DNA of 28,859 nt from JAUWQU01 sp964605095 (GTDB lineage Bacteria > Planctomycetota > Phycisphaerae > SM23-33). Under the pieces are notes generated by a model, which saw only the letters and a program-made list of their open reading frames with translations, ran no database searches and was not told the origin of the DNA. The stretch lies in NCBI GenBank assembly GCA_964605095.1, contig CAZSBS010000022.1:1-28859 (forward strand), written 5' to 3'. Positions 7,710 to 15,306 of the stretch are shown here, piece by piece. Position 1 is the first letter of the stretch. The number at the start of each line of letters is the position of its first letter. The position numbers were made by a program, and so were the translations under genes.

Positions 7710-8648
7710 ATGCGAAATCATACACCAGCCGACATTCTTGACATCACCGTCCTGATGGGCGGGCCGTCGAGCGAGCGGGAAGTCTCGCTGCTCAGCGGCG
7801 CCGCCGTCGCCGACGCGCTGGCGCGCCGCGGGCACAAGGTCTGCCGGGCCGACATCAACCCGACCAACACCGCCGCCCTCAAACGCGAAGGGATCGACGT
7901 GGTGTTCATCGCCCTGCATGGCGAGTTCGGCGAGTCCGGCGAGGTCCAGGAACTCTGCGAAGACGCGAACCTCCGCTACACCGGCTCCGGGCCGCGGGCC
8001 AGCGAACTGGCCATGGACAAGGCCGCCACCAAGCAGGCCGCCAAACGCCTCGGCGTGCCGACGCCCGACTGGATGATCGTCGAGGAGTTCCACGAACCCG
8101 CCCAGGTCGCCAAGTGGCTGGGCGAACTGGACGTGCCGGTCGTGCTCAAGCCCGTCGACGGCGGCTCCAGCGTCGATGTCGTCCTGGCCCGCACCCACGC
8201 CCAACGCGACGAGGCCCTGGAGGCCCTGCTGGACAAGTATGGCCGGGTCATGCTCGAACGCTACGTCAAGGGCAGGGAGTTTACCGTCGGCATACTCGGC
8301 GACCAGGCCCTGCCCCTGCTGGAGATCCTGCCGGACGGCGAGTTCTACGACTTCCGCGCCAAGTACTCCGACGACGCCGGCACGAGCTACACCTTCGATC
8401 ACGGCCTCGATGACGCTGCCGTGGCAACGCTCCAGGCAAACGCCCTGGCCACACACCGCTGCCTGGGCTGCCGCGACATGAGCCGTGTCGACTTCATGCT
8501 TGACGAAAACGGCCTCGGCTGGATGCTGGAGATCAACACGATCCCGGGCTTCACCAGCCACTCGCTGCTTCCAAAGGCAGCCGCGAAAACGGGAATCACC
8601 TTCGACGAACTGTGCGACCGCATCGCGAAAATGGCGATGGCGAGGTAA
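7710..8648 (+). CDS. ddl: D-alanine--D-alanine ligase
   Basis: 312 residues from the chosen start, an ATP-grasp enzyme making D-Ala-D-Ala for peptidoglycan. The start at 7710 has AAGGA at 7695-7699, 10 nt upstream. An in-frame ATG at 7509 would prepend 67 residues translated from the palindromic element and is rejected. Motifs: GGPSSEREVSLLSG (17-30; E22), LHGEFGESGEVQ (69-80), VLKPVDGGSSV (145-155; S153), REFTVGILG (189-197), FYDFRAKY (212-219; K218, Y219) and MLEINTIPGFTSHSLLP (272-288). The triad equivalent to E. coli DdlB E15, S150 and Y216 is complete. Tyr at the last position predicts a D-Ala-D-Ala rather than D-Ala-D-Lac product. An ftsQ-like gene follows after 9 bp. Confidence 0.96.
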   Translation: MRNHTPADILDITVLMGGPSSEREVSLLSGAAVADALARRGHKVCRADINPTNTAALKREGIDVVFIALHGEFGESGEVQELCEDANLRYTGSGPRASELAMDKAATKQAAKRLGVPTPDWMIVEEFHEPAQVAKWLGELDVPVVLKPVDGGSSVDVVLARTHAQRDEALEALLDKYGRVMLERYVKGREFTVGILGDQALPLLEILPDGEFYDFRAKYSDDAGTSYTFDHGLDDAAVATLQANALATHRCLGCRDMSRVDFMLDENGLGWMLEINTIPGFTSHSLLPKAAAKTGITFDELCDRIAKMAMAR

Positions 8649-8657
8649 AATAACAAC

Positions 8658-9689
8658 ATGGGCAAGCCGGGAAAAACTGCACGTAAAGCCAAGCCGCCCC
8701 GCCGGCCGGGACGGCTTCGGCTGTGGTGGACCCAAATGGACCCCGACAGGCGGCGCGGCGCGTTCTTCCTCGCCGGCTGGGTGATCCTCGGCGCTTTCGC
8801 CGCCACGGGAGCGGTAATCGGGATGCGGACGCTCCAGCGGCGCGCCATCCAGCAGCGTTACGCCGGTCCCGGCGGCGCCGCGACGGTCCGCGTGACCGGC
8901 GTGCCGGCCTGGATGCCGGCCTCGCTGGCCAGGTACGTCACCGAGATGATCACCCCGCAGAAAGCGAACCTGTCGGATCCCGAGTTGGCGCGCAAGGTCT
9001 ACGACCTGGCGGCGCACAATCCGCTGGTCCGCCAGGCAACCCGCGTCGAGGTCCGCCCCAACGCCAAAGGCCCCGGCGGCGTCGTGGAGGTGGACCTCGA
9101 ATTCCGCCAGCCTTTCGCGCGCGTACAGTGCGGCGCCGACCACCTCTACGTCGACAGGGAGGGCTTCTGCCTGCCGGCCGGGCTCGTGCCCATGTACGTC
9201 CTGTCGCTCCAGGACAACCAGACCCGCGCCGTCAGGCAAGTCTGCTACCAGGCGCTCGGCGAGGTGCCCGAGGCATGGCGATCCTACGCAAGGCCGATCC
9301 ACTACGTCGCCATCGACGGCGTGCAGGAATCCCCGCCCCCGCCCGGCTGGAAGTGGCCCGCGGCGGACCTCGACGCCGGCCTGAAACTCATCGAACTCAT
9401 CAGCACAAAACCCTACTACGCCCAGATCAGCGTCGTCGACGTCCGAAACCACGCCGGCCGAATCACCCGAAACGAGCCTGAACTGCGCATGTACGCCCAG
9501 GTAGGCACGGGCAGGCCCACGGACATCCGCTTCGGACGGTTCCCCAAGCCCGGCAGCGACTGGGTCGTCAGCCCGCAACGGAAGATGTGGTACCTCGACG
9601 ACTACGCCGCCAACCATAACGGCATCCTGGCGGGAATAAACTCCTACATCGAACTGCGATACGACAACCCGCATGTCAGCCTCAACTAG
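8658..9689 (+). CDS. FtsQ/DivIB-like single-pass membrane protein
   Basis: 343 residues with a basic cytoplasmic N-terminus (1-34), one transmembrane helix (~35-56) and a large extracytoplasmic part. Residues ~78-135 have the length and pattern of a POTRA domain, followed by a beta-rich region. Topology and its position directly after murC-murB-ddl match FtsQ/DivIB, the septal scaffold linking FtsB/L and peptidoglycan synthesis. Sequence identity to FtsQ is too low to assert by eye, so no symbol is given. Two insertions relative to a minimal FtsQ stand out: a Pro-rich segment (ESPPPPGWKWP, ~218-228) and a long C-terminal part. The next genes are not ftsA or ftsZ. The stop codon runs straight into a GAAGTAG-type repeat array. 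Confidence 0.65.
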   Translation: MGKPGKTARKAKPPRRPGRLRLWWTQMDPDRRRGAFFLAGWVILGAFAATGAVIGMRTLQRRAIQQRYAGPGGAATVRVTGVPAWMPASLARYVTEMITPQKANLSDPELARKVYDLAAHNPLVRQATRVEVRPNAKGPGGVVEVDLEFRQPFARVQCGADHLYVDREGFCLPAGLVPMYVLSLQDNQTRAVRQVCYQALGEVPEAWRSYARPIHYVAIDGVQESPPPPGWKWPAADLDAGLKLIELISTKPYYAQISVVDVRNHAGRITRNEPELRMYAQVGTGRPTDIRFGRFPKPGSDWVVSPQRKMWYLDDYAANHNGILAGINSYIELRYDNPHVSLN

Positions 9690-9790
9690 GAAGAAGTGAG
9701 AAGTAAGAAGTAGGAAGTAGGAAGGAAGCAAGAAGGAAGTAGTCAGGAAGAAGTGGGTAGTAGGAAGCGGGCAGGAAGCAGGAAAGAATA
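9687..9790 (+). repeat. Degenerate GAAGTAG heptamer array at the ftsQ-like stop codon
   Basis: About 100 bp of A/G-rich, roughly 7-bp repeats (TAGGAAG, GAAGTAG, GAAGTAA and variants) begin at the TAG stop of the preceding gene and end just before the hairpin element at 9801. The purine-rich strand is the coding strand of the upstream gene. Related arrays lie at about 21419-21455 and, in the opposite orientation, about 14545-14575. Confidence 0.75.
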
Positions 9791-9800
9791 AGCCTTCTTC

Positions 9801-10052
9801 AGCCCCGTTTACGGGGCTTTGCCCGCCGAAGGCGGGTTTAGACCAGGCCTTCTAGGCCTGGGTTACATGGGCGTTATCAACATTCAGCACGCTTTCAGCG
9901 CGCTTGTTTGTGGCTTCAGCCGGGAGGCTCGCAAGCAAAGGTAAGCGTGCTGAAGCACGCTAAGAAACAAAGAGATAGATAGCCACGCCCAGGCCTCAAA
10001 GGCCTGGTCTAAACCCCCGCTATCGCGGGGGCCAAGCCCCGTGAACGGGGCT
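9801..10052 (-). repeat. Composite eight-hairpin element, copy A
   Basis: This 252-bp non-coding element is a chain of short hairpins. Main stems, on the + strand: AGCCCCG/CGGGGCT (9801-9818), CCCGCC/GGCGGG (9822-9836), CCAGGCCT/AGGCCTGG (9843-9861), AGCACGCT/AGCGCGCT (~9887-9905, one A-C mismatch), GGCT/AGCC-type (~9912-9929), AGCGTGC/GCACGCT (9944-9961), CCAGGCCT/AGGCCTGG (9989-10007), CCCCCGC/GCGGGGG (10014-10031) and AGCCCCG/CGGGGCT (10035-10052). The outer hairpins form a large inverted repeat. Read on the minus strand it matches copy B at 14241-14494 in order and spacing. Strand is given as minus because the A-C mismatch becomes a G-U pair there. Confidence 0.85.
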
Positions 10053-10158
10053 GAGAATGCGGTCGCCAAGCACGTACGGGATGGCAATCCCCGGGTGCAG
10101 ATGCAGATTGTTTTCATGCTTTCGGTGTACCCTGGGCTAATGCCGGACTGCGTTACCG

Positions 10159-10878
10159 ATGACCATAGAGAATCCTTCCACACCCGACGCGAGCAACCAA
10201 GGAACGCACAGCCCTCTCGCCGCCTCGTGGCGGCCCGGCGGCCTGATATACCTGGCCATCTGCACCCTGGCGCTGCTGGCGGGCCTGTTCCCCCAGTACA
10301 TCTACCCGCCACGGAATATCCAGGCCGCGCCGCTGCCGACACTCTCGGCACTCGCCCTCGCCCAGGCGCTGTTCATCCTCGTCGGCTGGCCCGTGCTGTG
10401 CCTCTGGCGCTGCCAGCACGGCACCATCCGCCACTACGCGGCCGAGTCTGTCACCGAGGCCGTCGCCTGGCTAATCGTCGCCGCCCCGCTCTACCTCGCC
10501 GCCGCCTGGCTGGCAGATGCGACCGCCCTGGACGTTGCCCGGACCGTTCTGACGCTGCTTGCCCTCTGGCCACTGGCGATCTCGGCCGGGGCGCTGATGC
10601 GGGCCCGACCCGCACTCAGGCCGGCCGTGATCCTCGCGCTGCTCACCCTCGCCGCCCTGCCCGCGGCGTGGTACATCTGGCGGGAGTTCCTCGGCGCCAT
10701 GCCGTCCCAATGGCTCTGGGACCTCGCCCCAGCCACGTTCACCTGGCAAAACGCCGCCAGCCGTACGCCGGCCCTGATACCATCGCCCGCCTGGCCGCCA
10801 GCCGTCTGGCTCGCCGCCGCCGCGGCATTGTGGACCCTCAGTGCGCTGGTGCGCGGTAGCCGGCCTGCCACGGCGTAG
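10159..10878 (+). CDS. Hypothetical multi-pass membrane protein
   Basis: 239 residues with about six predicted transmembrane helices (near 28-47, 64-83, 97-117, 127-147, 154-171 and 213-233), rich in Ala, Leu and Trp. I recognise no family. A ~24-residue polar N-terminus precedes the first helix. The start at 10159 lacks a clear Shine-Dalgarno. Coding is supported by a single long open frame, an alternating hydrophobic pattern and GC-rich third positions. It lies alone between two repeat-rich regions and is convergent with the CreD-like gene. GTAGCC- and GGAACC-type repeats follow its stop codon. Confidence 0.72.
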   Translation: MTIENPSTPDASNQGTHSPLAASWRPGGLIYLAICTLALLAGLFPQYIYPPRNIQAAPLPTLSALALAQALFILVGWPVLCLWRCQHGTIRHYAAESVTEAVAWLIVAAPLYLAAAWLADATALDVARTVLTLLALWPLAISAGALMRARPALRPAVILALLTLAALPAAWYIWREFLGAMPSQWLWDLAPATFTWQNAASRTPALIPSPAWPPAVWLAAAAALWTLSALVRGSRPATA

Positions 10879-10891
10879 CTGAAGGCGAAGC

Positions 10892-11012
10892 CGGGTAGCC
10901 AGTAACAGCGGAACCTGGTATCCGGAACCCGGAACCCATTGAGTCCCATAACTGTATTCTGGTCCTATCTTAACCCCTCTCCCTCGGAGGGAGAGGTCGG
11001 CCCTTCAGGGCC
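10892..11012. repeat. GGAACC-type repeats and paired hairpins between convergent genes
   Basis: After the 10878 stop come a GGGTAGCC/AGTAACAG stretch and heptamer-like GGAACCT, GGTATCC, GGAACCC, GGAACCC units (about 10910-10937). Two stem-loops follow: CCTCTCCC/GGGAGAGG (10976-10996) and GGCCC/GGGCC around TTCA (10999-11012), then GGGTGAGGGTG. The hairpin part resembles a CTCTCCC...GGGAGAGG dispersed repeat that I recall from many bacterial genomes. As it lies between convergent genes it may act as a bidirectional terminator. The rest of the interval up to 11096 shows nothing else. Confidence 0.6.
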
Positions 11013-11096
11013 GGGTGAGGGTGTCCCCGGCCGTTGCCGGCCCATAACATCCCACGGCATCACTACGAACGCGCCCGCCCGCCAACCCTCGCCTTG

Positions 11097-12434
11097 CTAC
11101 ACCACTGGCGGGAGCGTGACTGGCGGCGGCGCCATGGGAGGCGCCGGCACTCTCGGCGGCACTGGTATCGGCCCCGGCCTCGATGAGAACACCTCGTGCC
11201 AGTTGAGCCGTCCCGTCGCCTGCATAAGCACGAACAGCGTCACAACCGCACAGATCGTCACCGTCAGGCCGGTCCGCCCGACCCAGAAGAACGCGTACGA
11301 GAAGCCAACCAGGTACACCAACTGCGCCGCCCCGGCGTAGAGGACCGCGAACTTCACGCCCGCCACAAGCCGCAGATACGACGTGACCAGCAGCACGCTT
11401 ACGGCTGCGGAAATCCAGAATGCCACGTGAATGTTCGCTACATCGGCCAGGTACGACAGCAGGATGTGGAACGCGAAGAACCCCGCCGCCACGAGCAGCA
11501 GGTGCATCGGGTGCAGTGGTATGCCCTTGAGCACCACTACCGCCAGCAGCACGGTGAAGAAGAACGCCAGGCTCACCGGGGCGAACAGGCTCATCCGGGC
11601 GACTATTGGCCCGGCGTTGGCTCGGCGGGGCATTGCGATGCCCATCGACTGGCGAGTGATGAGGTTCTGGGCCTTCCAGACGGCCTGCGTCCACTCGCCC
11701 TCGGTGGCGGCGGGCGTCGTCGGGCTCAGCGTGCCGCGCGGATAGTCGATGTCCGAGAAGTCCGTCCGAGCCGTCAGGGTGAAGTCCTTGAGCTCGCTCA
11801 GGCTCGCCCCGGCTGAAACCACCACCTTGTCGTCCTGCGCCTCCATGGCCGGGGCGTCGCCGGGCGAGTAGACCCACGCGTTCTGCCCGCCTGTGATGTA
11901 ATGCACCGTCACCATGTGCTCAACGCCGCGGTCAATCGGAATCGCAAGCCACCCCGAGGCCGTGCTGCCCAGCCCAACCGGTTTGCCGTCCACCTCGGCC
12001 GAGAGGGCATGGTACGTCGAGGCGCCCGGCGGCAGCGGAAACATGAACATGCCGACGCCCGCCCCGTCGCGCGAGCCGTCCTTGGCGGCCTGCGATGCCG
12101 CCACGCGGTACTCGCCGGTAAAGTCCACCTCGAACGTGCTGTACCACAGCAGGCCCTTGTAGCGGTGCGTGTGACGAATGTCGGCTGATATCTTGCTGGC
12201 CAGCAGCGCGCCCGACGCGGATTCATCCCGCTGGCAGATCCCGCTTTCCGCCTTGGCGGCCAGCCACGGCGATGTCTGCACGAGCACCTTCGGCCCCCAA
12301 AGGCTGGCCATCTCGGCCGCCAGAGAGGCGTCCAGATTGTCCGTGCGGTTCTGCACGGTAGCACCCAACACAAGCCAGCCAAGGCTCGCCCCGGCAAACA
12401 CAAATGCGATAGCAATCACTCGTAACGCGGTCAT
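11097..12434 (-). CDS. CreD-like inner-membrane protein
   Basis: 445 residues: an N-terminal membrane helix (~5-25), a large extracytoplasmic beta-rich domain (~30-275), five or six closely spaced helices (~283-420), and a Pro-rich tail (PIPVPPRVPAPPMAPPPV). The order of helices and the segment LHPMHLLLVAAGFFAFHILL followed by SYLADVANIHVAFW resemble CreD (PF06123), whose E. coli member is an envelope protein controlled by CreBC. The tail MQATGRLNWHEVF occupies the place of CreD's final cytoplasmic motif. Start at 12434: AAGGAG lies 9 nt upstream. It is the last gene of a minus-strand cluster that contains an HTH_34 regulator. As I recall, CreD-like genes often neighbour such regulators, which supports the call. 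Biochemical function is unknown. Confidence 0.68.
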   Translation of the reverse strand: MTALRVIAIAFVFAGASLGWLVLGATVQNRTDNLDASLAAEMASLWGPKVLVQTSPWLAAKAESGICQRDESASGALLASKISADIRHTHRYKGLLWYSTFEVDFTGEYRVAASQAAKDGSRDGAGVGMFMFPLPPGASTYHALSAEVDGKPVGLGSTASGWLAIPIDRGVEHMVTVHYITGGQNAWVYSPGDAPAMEAQDDKVVVSAGASLSELKDFTLTARTDFSDIDYPRGTLSPTTPAATEGEWTQAVWKAQNLITRQSMGIAMPRRANAGPIVARMSLFAPVSLAFFFTVLLAVVVLKGIPLHPMHLLLVAAGFFAFHILLSYLADVANIHVAFWISAAVSVLLVTSYLRLVAGVKFAVLYAGAAQLVYLVGFSYAFFWVGRTGLTVTICAVVTLFVLMQATGRLNWHEVFSSRPGPIPVPPRVPAPPMAPPPVTLPPVV

Positions 12435-12469
12435 GGCATTTCTCCTTCGTTGTCAGAGTCCCCAGTTGG

Positions 12470-13111
12470 TTATGGTATTTCCTCTTCCTCGGCCGCAGCG
12501 GCGGGTTTCCAGGTCTTGGCGACCCGAACCCGTCCGACATGAACGATCAGTAGCACAAACCCCACCAGCGGGGCGACGGGCACGTAGAGAGTGAATATTG
12601 CCGTGGCCCACTGGACCAGGGACCAGTCCCCAGCCGCGGGCCAGGAACTCCAGCCGCGGGTGAGTTCCCAGGCCTTCATCCAGGCCGCTGCCGCCGCGTA
12701 GATCAGGCATATCTGCGTCATCAAGGCGATGGGCACGAACGCCGAGCCCCGGCCGTACAGCCACTGCGGCGTGTGAATCACCGCGAAGAACCAGGCGCCT
12801 ATCAAGGCCCATAGCACGATTGAGACGGCCGCGCCCCACGTGCTGAACGCCATGAGCGTCAGCGGGTTTTCGCTGGTCCACCAATAAGGAGGCAGATGAA
12901 AAAGCCGGCGACAACCCACGACGAGAAGCATCATCAGCGGCGGCATGATGACCAGGTTGATTACGCACTTGTCCGCCAGGGCGGACTCGATGATCTCGCC
13001 AGGCTGACGCACCAGGCTCACCAGCCGCAGGAACGTCCGCGTCTGGCCGATCACGTATGCCGCAATCAGCGGCGTAAGCATGATCATGATCAGGACGAAT
13101 TCAGTTTCCAT
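12470..13111 (-). CDS. Hypothetical membrane protein, tandem paralogue 1
   Basis: 213 residues from the start at 13111 (MTEF-like N-terminus METEFVLIM). An upstream in-frame ATG at 13258 lies inside the neighbouring gene and is rejected. There are about five helices, and the protein ends in an acidic EEEEIP tail. The C-terminal block VPVAPLVGFVLLIVHVG with RVRVAKTWKP is nearly repeated in the protein encoded at 13182-13826 (VPAAPLAGFVLLIVHVG, QVRAAKTWET). The N-terminal LVRQPGEI block matches LLRHPGRI in that paralogue. No known family is recognised. It is 35 bp from the CreD-like gene, so co-transcription is likely. Confidence 0.8.
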   Translation of the reverse strand: METEFVLIMIMLTPLIAAYVIGQTRTFLRLVSLVRQPGEIIESALADKCVINLVIMPPLMMLLVVGCRRLFHLPPYWWTSENPLTLMAFSTWGAAVSIVLWALIGAWFFAVIHTPQWLYGRGSAFVPIALMTQICLIYAAAAAWMKAWELTRGWSSWPAAGDWSLVQWATAIFTLYVPVAPLVGFVLLIVHVGRVRVAKTWKPAAAAEEEEIP

Positions 13112-13181
13112 CAGCGCTTTCCCCGTTCGCTCAGCTTCGCCTCGGCGGGCCGGGGCGGCGTGCTTGCCAATCCTCTCCGGC

Positions 13182-13826
13182 TCATGGCATTTCCTCTTGC
13201 TCGGGCGGGACATAGGTTTCCCAGGTCTTGGCGGCCCGGACCTGCCCGACGTGAACAATCAGCAGCACAAACCCCGCCAGCGGCGCGGCCGGGACGTAGA
13301 GCAGCAGCAATGAGGCCGTCAGGAATATCAAGTCCATGCCCGGCTCGCCGGTCGGAAGCCAGCCAGCCTGAAGGATTGCCCCAGCAAAAAGCCATGCAAT
13401 CCCTAGCAGGTATGTCACGCAGATCAATGCCAGAATGACGACCGGCACAAGGGCGGTCGGCTCGCGATAGATCGCCAGGTCGCGGTTGACAATGCTGCGG
13501 AACCAGAGTGTCATCGCTACCCAGGAGATCATCGCAAACGCCACGCCGATGCGGCCAAATGTCATGAGCACCAGGGGATCGGCGCCAGTTTCCAAAGAAC
13601 TCCCGCGGGGCGCATCCAAGACCGTCAACAGCATCAGCAGCAGCATCAGCAGCAGCATAATGCCAGGCCAATAGCATAGGCCGGTGACGTGATTCGCGGC
13701 CAGGCCGAACTGTGCGATACGCCCGGGATGGCGAAGCAGGCGCACCAGCCGCACAATCATGCGCGTTTCCAGGATGGCATACAGGGGCAACACCACGGCC
13801 GCCCCAATCAAAAGGAAACAACTCAT
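13182..13826 (-). CDS. Hypothetical membrane protein, tandem paralogue 2
   Basis: 214 residues from the start at 13826 (MSCFLLIG), chosen because GGAG lies 7 nt upstream and the N-terminus then aligns with the paralogue at 12470-13111. ATGs at 13829 and 13853 are alternatives. Five helices are likely, including a run of Met/Leu (MLLLMLLLML). The N-terminal RLVRLLRHPG block and the C-terminal VPAAPLAGFVLLIVHVG block are shared with the neighbour; the middle is divergent. The acidic tail PPEQEEMP is also similar in kind. It lies 70 bp upstream of its paralogue and downstream of the HTH_34 regulator, in the same transcriptional direction. Confidence 0.8.
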   Translation of the reverse strand: MSCFLLIGAAVVLPLYAILETRMIVRLVRLLRHPGRIAQFGLAANHVTGLCYWPGIMLLLMLLLMLLTVLDAPRGSSLETGADPLVLMTFGRIGVAFAMISWVAMTLWFRSIVNRDLAIYREPTALVPVVILALICVTYLLGIAWLFAGAILQAGWLPTGEPGMDLIFLTASLLLLYVPAAPLAGFVLLIVHVGQVRAAKTWETYVPPEQEEMP

Positions 13827-13895
13827 CATCGCTCTCCGTCGCACCGCAATCAATCCGCGTCCCCGGCCGGCCCCCCGTCGGCCGGGATTACGCGA

Positions 13896-14198
13896 TCATT
13901 TTGCCTGGGTCAGTATTCCTTCCAGCAGCTTGACGTAGTTGGCCAGGGCCTTTCGGCCGGCGGGGGTCTGGGCCACCGTCGTCAGCGGCTTCTTGCCCTG
14001 GAAGCCCTTGTCGATCCGCACGAACCCCGCCCGCTCCAGGGCCGACAGGTGAGTCGAGAGGTTGCCGTCGGTAAGCCCGAGTTGGGCCTTGAGCTCTTTG
14101 AAATCCAGCGACTCCGTCCCGGCCAGCGCAGCCATGATCGCCAGGCGCGTCCGCTGGTGGATCGTCTCGTCAATCAGGTTGTGCGGATGTTTGTTCAC
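13896..14198 (-). CDS. Winged-helix transcriptional regulator, HTH_34 (PF13601) type
   Basis: About 100 residues, a MarR/ArsR-like winged helix. After NLIDETIHQRTRLAIMAAL comes a helix-turn-helix (DFKELKAQLGLTDGNLSTHL), then the recognition and wing region SALERAGFVRIDKGFQGKKP, TTVAQTPAGRKAL and a C-terminal helix probably used for dimerisation. This is the normal domain length, with no sensor domain. The start is a GTG at 14198. The frame stays open upstream to 14324, but that part translates the hairpin element B and is unlikely to be real. TTG at 14216 is another possibility, and the Shine-Dalgarno is poor. It lies among membrane-protein genes and probably controls them. CAAAGTACTTTG at 15307-15318 is a candidate site. 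Confidence 0.88.
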   Translation of the reverse strand: MNKHPHNLIDETIHQRTRLAIMAALAGTESLDFKELKAQLGLTDGNLSTHLSALERAGFVRIDKGFQGKKPLTTVAQTPAGRKALANYVKLLEGILTQAK

Positions 14199-14240
14199 GG
14201 TCTGATTCTTTGGCAACCTTACCTTGGCGATATCATCTTC

Positions 14241-14494
14241 AGCCCCGTTTACGGGGCTTTGCCCCCGCGATAGCGGGGGTTTAGGCCAGGCCTTCAGGCC
14301 TGGTTTGGCACCGCTTCTCTTCACTGTTAGCCCGCTTCAGCGGGCTTACCCGTTCTCGACAGCCTTTAGGCTAAAGCCGCCCAAAGCGCGCTGAAAGCGT
14401 GCTAAGCGGAAACAACAGGACGGTCCCCTCGCCCCAGGGCTAAAAGCCCTGGTCTATACCCGCCTTCGGCGGTCGAAGCCCCGTAAACGGGGCT
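14241..14494 (+). repeat. Composite eight-hairpin element, copy B
   Basis: A 254-bp element matching the reverse complement of copy A (9801-10052). Stems: AGCCCCG/CGGGGCT (14241-14258), CCCCCGC/GCGGGGG (14262-14279), CCAGGCCT/AGGCCTGG (14286-14303), AGCCCGC/GCGGGCT (14329-14346), AGCC/GGCT (14361-14372), AGCGCGCT/AGCGTGCT with one G-U (14385-14403), CCAGGGCT/AGCCCTGG (14434-14452), a CCGCC/GGCGG stem (~14460-14472) and AGCCCCG/CGGGGCT (14477-14494). Several stems differ from copy A on both strands at once, keeping the pairing. It fills most of the gap between the gene at 14641 and the HTH_34 gene. Confidence 0.85.
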
Positions 14495-14544
14495 CAAGAC
14501 GAAGGCACAGTCGCTAAACATCCACAATCTCCTTGGCCTGCTGT

Positions 14545-14640
14545 TGTCCCTACTACCTACTACCTATTACCATTACCTTCTTCTCTGCGCTCTCCGCGGC
14601 CTCTGCGCGAGATATGTTTCTTCTTCTTTTCTTCTCTTCT
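14545..14640 (-). repeat. Heptamer array plus GCGCAGAG/GCGGAG motif after the 14641 stop
   Basis: On the minus strand, immediately after the stop codon of the membrane gene at 14641, comes AAGAAGAGAAG, then a CATATCTCGCGCAGAG / CCGCGGAGAGCGCAGAG block, then GGTAATGGTAATAGG and two TAGTAGG units. The GCGCAGAG block recurs after truA (about 21490-21535, same orientation relative to the gene) and at about 694-765. No coding potential. Confidence 0.65.
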
Positions 14641-15258
14641 TCAGCCGCCGTGGCGGACCCACACGGCCAGGCCGTAAACGATGTGGAACCCGCCGAATGT
14701 CACGCCGAGCGACCAGTACGGGTGAGGTTGGAACCACAGCGCGGCCGCCAGGCCGCAAGCCAGGAACGCCGCGCCCAGCAGCCGGACCTCGACGGGGCTC
14801 AGCAGCCCCACCTGCCACAGCGCCAGGCCATAGAAGAGCATCCATATCGGCGGGATCAGACCCCACTCGTTTGGTTCCCAACCGACGTGCCAGCGGTAGA
14901 CCACGATCAGCGTCAGGCCCACGCCGGCGACAAATGGCGGCAGGATGGTCAGCAGTATCCGCTTCTTGACGCCCGACCAGAACGGCATGTTCTGTCGCAG
15001 CTCCCGCAGGCGTGTGCAGATGACGGTGCCGGCGAACGCGACGGCCAGCACGCCCGCCCAGACCAGGACGTTGATTTTCATTGCCGTGTGCGGCTTGTCC
15101 TGCCAGGCGCCGCTTATGGCCCAGTCGGCCGCAAGCCCGCCAAATGCCGCCAGGCCGGCAAGTATTCCCGACAGCCCGCTCATCGTGGAGTACCGCACGG
15201 GCCTTTCCATCAACTGGCGGATAACCTTGAGTTCCTGCGCCGCTTTGTTTGCATTCAT
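14641..15258 (-). CDS. Hypothetical 5-TM membrane protein upstream of the HTH_34 regulator
   Basis: 205 residues with a short polar N-terminus (MNANKAAQELKVIRQLMER) and five likely helices (~28-45, 62-83, 108-128, 137-155, 158-176), the last part WSLGVTFGGFHIVYGLAVW being a further hydrophobic stretch. I recall proteins of this size and layout encoded beside HTH_34 regulators, which fits its place as first gene of the minus-strand cluster, but I cannot name a family. The start at 15258 has GAGG about 8 nt upstream. The palindrome CAAAGTACTTTG lies 49 bp upstream of the start. Its stop is followed by element B and repeats, about 440 bp before the regulator, so the two may be separate transcripts. 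Confidence 0.8.
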   Translation of the reverse strand: MNANKAAQELKVIRQLMERPVRYSTMSGLSGILAGLAAFGGLAADWAISGAWQDKPHTAMKINVLVWAGVLAVAFAGTVICTRLRELRQNMPFWSGVKKRILLTILPPFVAGVGLTLIVVYRWHVGWEPNEWGLIPPIWMLFYGLALWQVGLLSPVEVRLLGAAFLACGLAAALWFQPHPYWSLGVTFGGFHIVYGLAVWVRHGG

Positions 15259-15306
15259 GTTCCAGGTCCTCGAACCGGGTTGCCTCGTCGAATATGCTTT
15301 GTCCTA

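Noticed and set aside
6531..9731. A 1066-codon open frame on the minus strand opposite murB, ddl and the ftsQ-like gene
   Set aside because: It is antisense to four well-supported genes and has no recognisable domain; GC-rich codon bias produces such frames.
14199..14324. Upstream extension of the HTH_34 regulator from an ATG at 14324
   Set aside because: It encodes Pro/Lys/Gly-rich peptide from hairpin element B; the DNA-binding domain is complete from the GTG at 14198.
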